64,000 nt of DNA from Kitasatospora cineracea. Lineage in GTDB: Bacteria; Actinomycetota; Actinomycetes; Streptomycetales; Streptomycetaceae. Made by a program: the position numbers and the translations under genes. The DNA is taken from assembly GCF_003751605.1 (NCBI RefSeq), contig NZ_RJVJ01000002.1:868001-932000 (forward strand), given 5' to 3'. This document shows positions 57,481 through 64,000 of this stretch, piece after piece. Position 1 is the first letter of the stretch; each line of letters starts with the position of its first letter. Under the pieces are notes generated by a model. The model did not search any database and was not told where the DNA came from. It was given only the letters and a program-made list of their open reading frames with translations.

Positions 57481-59088
57481 TCACTTGCCGACCGACACGG
57501 TGGTGAGGTCGAGGAACCAGGACTGCGGCTGGACGAGTCCGTGGACGGTGGGCGCGAGGGCGCGCGGGTTGCGGTCGTTGACCACGAACAGCCAGGGGGC
57601 GTCCTCGGTGACCTGGCGCAGCGCGGTGCGGTAGGCGGCCTGCCGGGCGCCCTGGTCGGGGTCGGCGGCGGCGGTGGCGATCAGCTGGTCGACCTTGGGG
57701 CTGGCGTAGTGGCCGGTCCAGAACGGGCTCTTGGAGCCGATGAACAGCGGCAGCAGCGCCTCGGACTGGAACAGCGTGGTGGACTGGGCGATCGCGTCGG
57801 AGCCGAGCGCGACCTCGCCCTTGGCCTCGGCGCCGATCAGGGTGGTCCAGTCGGTGGTGCGGATGTCGACCTTGATGCCGACGGCCGCCAGGTCGCGCTG
57901 CAGGGCCTCGGTGATCGGCACCGGCAGCAGGTTGCCGGAGCCGCCGGTGGGCACCGTCACCGAGGTGGCGAAGCCGTTCGGGTAGCCGGCTTCGGCGAGC
58001 AGCTGCTTGGCCTTCGCCGGGTCGTGGCCGTAGCGGTCGTCGGCCGGGTCGTAGGCGGCGGTGGCGCGCGGCGCGGCCTGGAACGCCGGGTCGGCGGTGC
58101 CGTGCAGCAGGTCGGTGGCGATGGCCTGCCGGTCGATGGCGTAGTTGGCGGCCTGCCGGACCCGGACGTCCGCCCACGGGCCCTTGGTGGTGTCCAGGAT
58201 CCAGTACCAGAGGTGGTCGTAGCTGTTGGAGAGGATCTGCGCGCCGGCCGCCTTCAGGCCGTCCAGGTCGTCGGGGTTCGGGTACTCGATCCAGTTGACG
58301 CCGCCGGAGCGCAGTGCGGCGGTGCGGGCGGCCGGGTCGGGCAGCGCCTTGACGACGAGGCGGTCGAGCTTGGGGGCGCCGCGCCAGTAGTCCTTGTTGG
58401 CGGCCAGTTCGACCTGCTGGCCCTCGGTCTGCGAGACGAAGCCGAACGGGCCGGTGCCGACCGGGTGCTGGGAGAAGTCGGCGGTGCCGGTCCTGCGGAC
58501 GGCGGTGGGGCTGGCGATCAGCACGTGCGCCAGGTCCTCGGGGAAGTGGCCGTTGGGGCCGGTGGTGACGAGTTCGACGTGGGTGTCGTCGGTCTTGCGG
58601 TAGGAGGCGATGTCGCCCGCGTACTCCTTGGCGGCGGCGCCCAGCGCGTCGGTGTACTCCGGGCTGGACCTGTCGAGGTAGCGGTGCAGGTTGAACAGCA
58701 CCGCGTCGGCGTCGAAGGGCGTGCCGTCCTGGAACTTGACGCCCTTGCGCAGGGCGAACGTCCAGGTGACCTTGTCGGGGGCGACCTGCCAGGACTCGGC
58801 GAGCGCGCCGGTGACCTGCGGCGGCTTGTCGGTGTCCTTGAGCAGCTCGTAGCGGGTCAGGCCCTCGTAGATCTGGAAGCTCAGCAGGCGCTTGCCCTCG
58901 AAGCCGGCGCCGCCGATCACGGTGTCCAGGTTCGGGAGCTTGCCGGTCGCGCCGATCACCAGCGTCCCGCCGCCGGCGCCCGCGGCGTCGCCGCCCGCGG
59001 GGGTGGAGGCGCAGCCGGTGGCCGCCAGCAGGAGGGCGGCGGCCAGTGTGGCGGCGGCTCCGGGGCGGATGCGGGGGTGCTCGGTCAT
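57481..59088 (-). CDS. ABC transporter substrate-binding lipoprotein (family 5, peptide type)
   Basis: The product has 535 residues from ATG 59088. It has a lipoprotein signal peptide: basic start, AAALLLAATGCAS lipobox with the lipidated Cys near residue 26. The mature part is SBP_bac_5: LTRYELLKDTDKPPQVTGALAESWQ, then WTFALRKGVKFQDGTPFDADAV, VGTGPFGFV, and ALRQVTEDAPWLFVVND. These proteins bind peptides, nickel, opines or other small ligands outside the membrane and deliver them to the permeases. It overlaps the upstream ATPase gene by four bases (ATGA). Confidence 0.92.
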   Translation of the reverse strand: MTEHPRIRPGAAATLAAALLLAATGCASTPAGGDAAGAGGGTLVIGATGKLPNLDTVIGGAGFEGKRLLSFQIYEGLTRYELLKDTDKPPQVTGALAESWQVAPDKVTWTFALRKGVKFQDGTPFDADAVLFNLHRYLDRSSPEYTDALGAAAKEYAGDIASYRKTDDTHVELVTTGPNGHFPEDLAHVLIASPTAVRRTGTADFSQHPVGTGPFGFVSQTEGQQVELAANKDYWRGAPKLDRLVVKALPDPAARTAALRSGGVNWIEYPNPDDLDGLKAAGAQILSNSYDHLWYWILDTTKGPWADVRVRQAANYAIDRQAIATDLLHGTADPAFQAAPRATAAYDPADDRYGHDPAKAKQLLAEAGYPNGFATSVTVPTGGSGNLLPVPITEALQRDLAAVGIKVDIRTTDWTTLIGAEAKGEVALGSDAIAQSTTLFQSEALLPLFIGSKSPFWTGHYASPKVDQLIATAAADPDQGARQAAYRTALRQVTEDAPWLFVVNDRNPRALAPTVHGLVQPQSWFLDLTTVSVGK

Positions 59089-59912
59089 GTCGGGTCCTCG
59101 TTCTTGTCGTTCGGTTCGGCGCTGTGCGCGGCGTGTCGAAGGGTCTTGGTGGTGCGGAGGGTGACGTGCGGGCCGGAGGCGTCCAGCAGGGCGCGGGTGT
59201 AGGGGTGGTCCGGGGCGGTCCACAGGTGCTCGGTGCGGCCCTGCTCGACCACCCGGCCGGTGCGCAGCACCAGCGTGCGGTGCGCGAAACGGGCCACCGC
59301 GGCGAGGTCGTGGGAGACGAACAGGTAGGCGGTGCCGGTGCGTTCGCGCAGCTCGGTCAGCAGGTCGAGGAGGCGTTCCCGGGTGTCGCGGTCCAGCGCG
59401 GAGGTCGGCTCGTCGCACACCACCAGGGCCGGTCCGGTCGCCAACGCCCGTGCCACCGCGACGCGTTGCAGCTGGCCGCCGGACAGTTCGCGCGGGAAGC
59501 GGCGGGCCAGCTCCGGTGCCAGGCCCACCCGGCGGAACAACTCGGCGGTGCGCTCGGCGCGTTCGCGCCGCGGGACGCCGTGGGCGCGCAGCGCGAAGCC
59601 GACGGCCTCGCCGGAGCGCAGCGCCGGGTTCAGCGACCCGCGGGGGTGCTGCGGCACGAACTGCAGCCTGGCCCGGACGTCCCGGTCGGCCCTGGCCCGC
59701 AGGCGGGCGGGGTCGCGGCCCTCGAAGGAGACGGTGCCCGCGTCGGGGCGCACCAGTCCGAGCGCGAGCCGGGCCAGCGTCGACTTCCCGGACCCGGACT
59801 CGCCGACCAGGGCGACGCTCTCGCCCGGGTGCACCTCCAGGGTGACGTCGGTGACGGCGGGGCGGTGGGCGTAGCTCTTGGAGACGGCGTCGAGCCGCAG
59901 CAGGGCGCTCAT
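59085..59912 (-). CDS. ABC transporter ATP-binding protein (DppF-like)
   Basis: The 275-residue protein has complete ABC ATPase motifs: Walker A GESGSGKST, Q-loop in FVPQHPRGSLNP, signature LSGGQLQRVAVARAL, Walker B LVVCDEPTSALD and the switch His in FVSHDLAAV. The C-terminal HPYTRALL is the hallmark of oligopeptide/dipeptide importer ATPases. It overlaps both neighbours by four bases and pairs with the second ATPase gene to power the importer. Confidence 0.93.
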   Translation of the reverse strand: MSALLRLDAVSKSYAHRPAVTDVTLEVHPGESVALVGESGSGKSTLARLALGLVRPDAGTVSFEGRDPARLRARADRDVRARLQFVPQHPRGSLNPALRSGEAVGFALRAHGVPRRERAERTAELFRRVGLAPELARRFPRELSGGQLQRVAVARALATGPALVVCDEPTSALDRDTRERLLDLLTELRERTGTAYLFVSHDLAAVARFAHRTLVLRTGRVVEQGRTEHLWTAPDHPYTRALLDASGPHVTLRTTKTLRHAAHSAEPNDKNEDPT

Positions 59913-60832
59913 CGGGAGGACTCCCTCGGGGGGACGGGCGGGAGCGGTTCGGCTGCGGGGTGCGGCGTCGGCCCGGGGTTGCCGTCCCGGCGGGCAGCAG
60001 CACGGACCTTTCGCCGGGATCCGACCGGCAGCAGCACGGGCTCGCCGTTGCCCGGCGCCCCGGCGGGGCTCTGCGGCAGCGGTCCCGGTCCCCTGGCGGG
60101 GTCCGGGACCAGCAGTTCCTCGGCCGGGCCGGTCGCGGTGAGGCGGCCGTGGGTGAGGACGGCGGCGGTGCCGCCGATGCGGGCGGCGGCGGCGAGGTCG
60201 TGGGTGACGAGGAGGAGGGCGAGGCCGCGTTCGGTGCGCAGGGCGGTGAAGAGGTCGAGGACGCGGGCCCGGACGAGGGTGTCGAGGGCGGTGGTGGGTT
60301 CGTCGGCGATCAGGAGTTCGGGGCCGCCGGCCACGGCGAGGGCGATGGCGGCGCGTTGGCGCAGGCCGCCGGAGAGTTCGTGCGGGTGGGCGTGGGCGGC
60401 GCGTTCGGGGTCGGGGAGGCCGGCGGCGGCGAGCAGCGGGAGGGCGGCGGCGCGGGCGGCGCGGCGGGTGCCGGCGAGGCCGTGCACGCGCAGGACTTCG
60501 GCGAGCTGGGTGCCGATCCGGCGCAGCGGGTCGAGGGTGGCGGAGGGGTCCTGCGGGACGTAGCCGATGCGGCGGCCGCGGATCCGGGTCCAGTCGCGTT
60601 CGGTGCGGCCGAGCAGTTCGGTGCCGTCGAGGCGGATCGAGCCGCGGACGGTGCCGGTGCGCGGGGTGAGGCCGAGGACGGCCCGGGCCAGGGTGGTCTT
60701 GCCGCTGCCGGACTCTCCGAGCAGGACCAGGGCCGCTCCGGCGGCGAGGTCGAGGTCGACGCCGTCGAGGGCCCGGACGCCGCCGGGGTGTTCGACCGTC
60801 AGTCCTTCGACCGTCAGCAGGCTGCCGCTCAC
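59909..60832 (-). CDS. ABC transporter ATP-binding protein (DppD-like)
   Basis: The product has 307 residues from GTG 60832 (VSGSLLTVEGL), overlapping the permease stop by four bases. Walker A GESGSGKTT, Q-loop region GYVPQDPSATLDPLRRIG, signature LSGGLRQRAAIALAV, Walker B LLIADEPTTALD and switch VTHDLAAA are all present. The C-terminal 60 residues are Pro/Gly/Arg-rich and replace the usual HPYT tail. It is the first ATPase of the peptide-type importer. Confidence 0.92.
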   Translation of the reverse strand: MSGSLLTVEGLTVEHPGGVRALDGVDLDLAAGAALVLLGESGSGKTTLARAVLGLTPRTGTVRGSIRLDGTELLGRTERDWTRIRGRRIGYVPQDPSATLDPLRRIGTQLAEVLRVHGLAGTRRAARAAALPLLAAAGLPDPERAAHAHPHELSGGLRQRAAIALAVAGGPELLIADEPTTALDTLVRARVLDLFTALRTERGLALLLVTHDLAAAARIGGTAAVLTHGRLTATGPAEELLVPDPARGPGPLPQSPAGAPGNGEPVLLPVGSRRKVRAAARRDGNPGPTPHPAAEPLPPVPPRESSR

Positions 60833-61692
60833 CGGGCGGCCTCCGTTCCGGCGCCGAGGCGGGTCCGCAGGCTCTCGCCGAGGGTGTTGAAGGCCACCGA
60901 GACGGCGAGGATCACCAGGGCGGGGAGGGCGGCGAGCCAGGGGTGGGTGAACAGGGCGGGGCGCAGTTCGTCGAGCATGGCGCCCCACTCGGGGGCGGGC
61001 GGGGCGACGCCGAGGCCGAGGAAGGACAGGCCGGCGGCGTAGACCACGGCGAGGCCGACCAGCGAGGTCGCGTAGACCAGGACCACGGGGGCGACCACGG
61101 GCAGCACCTGGCGGAGGATCAGGGCGGGGCGGGTCGCGCCGGAGACGGTCGCGGCCTCCAGGTACTCGGCGGCCCGGATCCGGCGGGTCTCGGTGAACGC
61201 GACCCGGGCGACGGCCGGGGTCAGCACCACGGACAGGGCCAGCACGGTGGCGCCGGGGCCGGGGGTGAGCAGGGTGGCGACGGCGATGGCGAGCAGCACG
61301 CCGGGGAAGGCGTACAGCACGTCCAGGCCGCGCAGCAGGGCCTGTTCGGTGGCGCGGCCGGCCAGCGCGGCGGTGATGCCGATCAGCGCGCCGGCCAGGG
61401 CGGCGACGGCGACCGGGAGCAGTCCGGCGACGAGCGAGGGGCGGGCGGCCCAGAGCAGGCGGCTGAGCAGGTCGCGGCCCTGGCTGTCGGTGCCGAGCAG
61501 GTGGCCGGGGGCGCCGGGGTCGAGCAGCCGGTCGGCGAGGTGTCCGGCGGTCGGGTCGGCGGGCGCGAGCAGCGGTGCGGCGAGGGCCAGCAGGACGGGC
61601 AGCAGGGCCCCGGCGGCGGCCAGCGCCGTGCCGGGGGCCCGCCGGACGGCGCCGAGGGCGCGTCCCGCGGTGGTCGTGGTGGTGGTCGTCAT
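60829..61692 (-). CDS. ABC transporter permease (DppC-like)
   Basis: The 287-residue protein has about six membrane segments. The DppC-type periplasmic loop GHLLGTDSQGRDLLSRLLWA follows the first segment, and the EAA coupling motif is EYLEAATVSGATRPALILRQVLP, read around the conserved Glu-Ala-Ala and Gly. It forms the membrane channel with the DppB-like protein. It begins 6 bp after that gene. Confidence 0.92.
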   Translation of the reverse strand: MTTTTTTTAGRALGAVRRAPGTALAAAGALLPVLLALAAPLLAPADPTAGHLADRLLDPGAPGHLLGTDSQGRDLLSRLLWAARPSLVAGLLPVAVAALAGALIGITAALAGRATEQALLRGLDVLYAFPGVLLAIAVATLLTPGPGATVLALSVVLTPAVARVAFTETRRIRAAEYLEAATVSGATRPALILRQVLPVVAPVVLVYATSLVGLAVVYAAGLSFLGLGVAPPAPEWGAMLDELRPALFTHPWLAALPALVILAVSVAFNTLGESLRTRLGAGTEAAR

Positions 61693-61698
61693 CGCGGG

Positions 61699-62643
61699 TC
61701 AGCTCCGCACTCGGGGGTCGATCGCGGCGTGGGCGGCGTCGACCAGCAGGTTGACGCCGACGAAGGCGGTGGCGACGAGCAGCACGCCGCCCTGCACGAG
61801 GGGCAGGTCGCGGGCGGTGAGCGCGTCGTACAGCAGGCGGCCGAGGCCGGGGCGGGCGAACAGGGTCTCGACGAAGACCACGCCCTCCAGCAGGTAGGCG
61901 AGTTGCAGGCCGCCGATGGTGAGCAGCGCGGGCGAGGCGTTGTGCGCGCAGTGCCGCAGGACGGCGGCGCGGCCGAGGCCGCGGGCGCGCAGGCCGTCGG
62001 CGAGGTCGGAGCCGAGGACGGTGGTGAGCGCGGCGCGGTGGACCCGGGCGGTGAGGCCGAGCGGGACGAGGGCCGCGGCGGTGGCGGGCAGCACCAGGTG
62101 GCGCAGCTGGTCGGCGGGGCCGCCGCCGGTGAAGGCGTCCTGGGTGCCGCTCGCGGGCAGCAGGTGCCAGTGCACGGCGAACACGGCGGTGAGCAGCAGG
62201 GCGACCGAGTACTGGGGCGCGGAGACGGCGAGGGTGGCGGCGGCGCCGGTGAGGCGCTTGGTCCAGCCGTGCGGGCGCAGCGCGCCGAGGGTGCCGAGCA
62301 GGACGCCGCCGGCCAGCACGAGCGCGAAGGCGGCGCCGGCCAGCACCAGGGTCTGGCCGAGGGCGGGCAGCAGCAGGTCGGCGACCGGGCGCTGGGTGGA
62401 GACGGAGGTGCCGAGGTCGCCGGTGAGGGTGTGGCCGAGCCAGTCGAGGTAGCGGACGGGCAGCGGCCGGTCGAGGCCGATCCGTTCGGCGAGGGCCTGC
62501 CGGGCCTCGGCGGGTGCGCCGGGGCCGAGGAACGCGGTGACGGGGTCGCCGGGGACGAGCGCGACGGTGGCGAACACGACGACGCTCACGCCGAGCAGCG
62601 TGGGGACGGCGAGCAGCAGGCGGCGCCGCAGGAAACGGGTCAC
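61699..62643 (-). CDS. ABC transporter permease (DppB-like)
   Basis: The 314-residue protein starts at GTG 62643 with RFLRRRLLLAVPTLLGVSVV as the first membrane segment. The loop VPGDPVTAFLGPGAP and the ERIGLDRPLPVRYLDWLGH segment are typical of DppB proteins. The EAA loop reads LADGLRARGLGRAAVLRHCA. It is the first full gene of the seven-gene importer/monooxygenase operon. Its GTG overlaps the stop of an 11-codon leader frame. Confidence 0.92.
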   Translation of the reverse strand: MTRFLRRRLLLAVPTLLGVSVVVFATVALVPGDPVTAFLGPGAPAEARQALAERIGLDRPLPVRYLDWLGHTLTGDLGTSVSTQRPVADLLLPALGQTLVLAGAAFALVLAGGVLLGTLGALRPHGWTKRLTGAAATLAVSAPQYSVALLLTAVFAVHWHLLPASGTQDAFTGGGPADQLRHLVLPATAAALVPLGLTARVHRAALTTVLGSDLADGLRARGLGRAAVLRHCAHNASPALLTIGGLQLAYLLEGVVFVETLFARPGLGRLLYDALTARDLPLVQGGVLLVATAFVGVNLLVDAAHAAIDPRVRS

Positions 62644-62675
62644 GGGGCGGCCGGGTCGGCGGTGGCGGCGGGCAT
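62640..62675 (-). CDS. Possible 11-residue leader ORF of the importer operon
   Basis: ATG 62675, 8 bp after a strong GGAGGA site, encodes MPAATADPAAP and stops in a TGA overlapping the permease GTG. The permease has no other ribosome site, so the leader may deliver ribosomes by coupling. The frame stays open upstream to ATG 62801, which lacks a ribosome site. Confidence 0.35.
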   Translation of the reverse strand: MPAATADPAAP

Positions 62676-62857
62676 GGTGCGGGGTCCTCCGGTTCGGACG
62701 GCGGGGGCGCGGCCGGCGCCGCCCGGGGCTTGTCCGGACCGAGGCTCGCGGACGGTGCGCGGGGCAGCCAGCCAGGCGTTCGTGCTGTTACCCGTGGTCA
62801 TAGGAGCGGGGGTGCCGGGTGGCGCGGTGGGGGCGGTGTCCGGGCGGTGGACCGTCC

Positions 62858-62887
62858 TTGACCGTCCCTCAACGGCGGAAATAGGAT
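62858..62887 (+). promoter_or_regulatory. Sigma70-type promoter driving a leaderless small ORF
   Basis: TTGACC (-35, 62858-62863), an 18-bp spacer and TAGGAT (-10, 62882-62887) make one of the best promoters in the window. The -10 ends 6 bp before ATG 62894, so transcription should begin at or next to that A, giving a leaderless message. Confidence 0.6.
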
Positions 62888-62893
62888 TTCCCT

Positions 62894-63004
62894 ATGGCTT
62901 ATCGGCGGACCGACTTCACCCTCTGGGGGATCGGCGGCTCGTGGCACCGCAGGTGCTTCGACGAGACGTGTCGCCCCGGCACGGTGCGCCGCCCCCGGTC
63001 CTGA
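62894..63004 (+). CDS. Probable leaderless 36-residue peptide
   Basis: ATG 62894 lies at the expected transcription start of a strong promoter; AGGA also lies about 8 bp upstream. The peptide starts MAYRRTDFTLWGIGG, has two Trp, two Cys (CFDETC) and an Arg-rich end. Trp and Cys content invites an attenuator role, but no known leader-peptide consensus is matched. It is upstream of, and in line with, the LuxR-type regulator and divergent from the importer operon. Confidence 0.45.
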   Translation: MAYRRTDFTLWGIGGSWHRRCFDETCRPGTVRRPRS

Positions 63005-63112
63005 CCCGGCCCCCGGCGCCCCGCCCGCCCTCCGCGGGGTCGGCGCCCGTCCGCGTACCGCCGCCGATCCCCCGCTCCGCGCCTTTGCCGCCTCCGAGGG
63101 GACCGACCCGCC

Positions 63113-63166
63113 ATGCACCCGCACCCCGCCACGCCCTCCCGCCGGGAGGCACCGTGCCCGCGCTGA
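63113..63166 (+). CDS. Possible 17-residue ORF overlapping the regulator start
   Basis: ATG 63113 after GAGGGG encodes MHPHPATPSRREAPCPR and ends at TGA 63164-63166, overlapping the first codons of the LuxR-type gene in another frame. It may be incidental or a coupling leader. Confidence 0.2.
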   Translation: MHPHPATPSRREAPCPR

Positions 63167-64000
63167 CCCGCGGCTCCGCCCGGGTACTGCGCCACCGCGC
63201 GCACCCGCAGGACGCCCTGCACACCGAGATCGACAACCCGCTCGACCTGCTGGCCGGCCACCAACTGCTCACCGACGCCGCCCGCACCGCCCCCGAACCG
63301 GCCTGCGCCTGCGGCCACCCGCTCTGCCCCACCAGCCCCACCGGCCCCGCCCACCGCACCGCCGCCACCCGGGTCTTCCTGGTCGAACGGCACCCGGTGG
63401 TCAGCGCCGGACTGCGCAGCGTCCTGGCCACCGCCGCCGACCTCACCGTGATCGGCTCCGCCACCGACCCGGCGCACGCCGTCCGCTCGGTCCACCGCGC
63501 CCGCCCCGACCTGGTCCTGCTCGGGCGCGGCACCGACCTCGACACCGACCTGGCCGCCGTCGCCGCCCTGCGCCGCCCCGACGGGGCGCCCGACGCCCGG
63601 GTCCTGCTGCTGCGCCGGGCCGAGACCACCACCGAGGCCAGCCGCATCCTGCTCGCGGGCGCCAGCGGCGGCTTCCCGCTCGACCTGCCCCCCGAACGGA
63701 TCGTCGACGCCGTCCGCCTCGCCGCCGCCGGCGGCACCCTCTTCCTCCCCGCCCCCGCCCCCGTCCGCCCCCACCCCACCCCCGCCCCCACCGAACGGCC
63801 GCTCGACCAGACCGGCCTGACCGACCGCGAACGCGAAGTCCTCGCCCAGCTCGCCCTCGGCCTCAGCAACGCGGAGATCGGCCGCCGCCTCGCCCTCGCC
63901 GAAGCCACCGTCAAGAAGCACCTCACCCAGGCCATGCGCAAGACCGGCCAGTCCGACCGCCTCCGCGCCGCCCTCTACGCCGTCCGCCACGGCCTGGCCG
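63154..64000 (+). CDS. LuxR-type response regulator with degenerate receiver domain (3' end outside window)
   Basis: The frame is open from GTG 63154 (GGGAGG upstream) to the right edge, 282 codons. Residues 1-70 are an extra N-terminal part with a Cys cluster (Cys51, Cys53, Cys58 in CACGHPLC). Residues 70-200 resemble a response-regulator receiver, VFLVERHPVVSAGLRSVL, but the phospho-accepting Asp is missing: DLVLLGRG has Gly124 where LD is expected, and the early acidic pair is Glu-Arg. The NarL/LuxR HTH is intact: LTDREREVLAQLALGLSNAEIGRRL, read with ATVKKHLTQAMRKTG. It is therefore an atypical, probably phosphorylation-independent regulator. No sensor kinase gene lies in the window. Confidence 0.85.
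   Translation, partial: MPALTRGSARVLRHRAHPQDALHTEIDNPLDLLAGHQLLTDAARTAPEPACACGHPLCPTSPTGPAHRTAATRVFLVERHPVVSAGLRSVLATAADLTVIGSATDPAHAVRSVHRARPDLVLLGRGTDLDTDLAAVAALRRPDGAPDARVLLLRRAETTTEASRILLAGASGGFPLDLPPERIVDAVRLAAAGGTLFLPAPAPVRPHPTPAPTERPLDQTGLTDREREVLAQLALGLSNAEIGRRLALAEATVKKHLTQAMRKTGQSDRLRAALYAVRHGLA

Noticed and set aside
62640..62801. 53-codon minus-strand frame from ATG 62801 as a gene
   Set aside because: No ribosome site precedes ATG 62801 and codon bias is weak; only the terminal 11-codon part behind GGAGGA is supported.
1..64000. tRNA, rRNA and riboswitch genes
   Set aside because: I looked for cloverleaf T-loop sequences and common riboswitch cores and saw none convincing; a covariance search would settle this.

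Overview
The window is about 64 kb of very GC-rich DNA with strong third-position G/C bias and frequent GTG and TTG starts. Several genes point to a sporulating actinomycete of the Streptomyces/Kitasatospora type: an SsgA-like cell-division protein, an NsdA-like HTH/TPR regulator, XRE-DUF5753 regulators with DUF397 and DUF6879 partners, and a WXG100 (type VII secretion) locus. No rRNA, tRNA or CRISPR array was seen. All calls come from reading the sequence; no database search was run.

Layout. (A) 1-14876, minus strand: a four-gene WXG100/type VII cassette. A small WXG100 protein, a Gly-rich PPE-like protein and a repeat-bearing WXG100 protein lead into a giant polymorphic toxin-like protein. 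That protein has at least 3463 codons and runs off the left edge. It carries a WXG100-like N-terminus, 34-residue tandem repeats, a CNF-like Cys/His site, a papain-fold deamidase-like domain and an OTU-type cysteine protease domain. A WD40 protein gene (15224-17353) lies upstream. This is the most interesting system in the window.

(B) 17.4-28.1 kb: GNAT acetyltransferase, small acidic hypothetical, ArsR regulator, a divergent P450-DinB fusion with a PEP-mutase-like partner, a SNF2 helicase broken by one frameshift, a MerR-methyltransferase fusion with an MFS exporter, and an MBL hydrolase facing a CGNR regulator across an array of CTCACG half-sites.

(C) 28.2-38.4 kb: long-form GAPDH, EF-hand protein, a coupled operon (isopropylmalate-dehydrogenase-like, isochorismatase-like, methyltransferase), a glycoside hydrolase-like gene divergent from a TetR gene whose end runs into an IS5-type transposase fossil, VOC protein, PIG-L deacetylase and a LysR regulator.

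(D) 38.5-50.7 kb: secreted M9 collagenase sharing operator-like motifs with the LysR promoter, a scar of two gene fragments, a hypothetical TPR-like protein, an SsgA-like operon, the NsdA-like regulator, a 13-bp minisatellite, a hotdog thioesterase, a WD40/P-loop protein and an ECF41 sigma factor.

(E) 50.7-64 kb: a PCMT-like methyltransferase with a 39-residue peptide ORF, a whiJ-like regulator locus, a LysR fossil, a seven-gene operon (dipeptide-type ABC importer plus two luciferase-like monooxygenases, probably organosulfur or peptide scavenging), and a LuxR-type regulator with a degenerate receiver that runs off the right edge.
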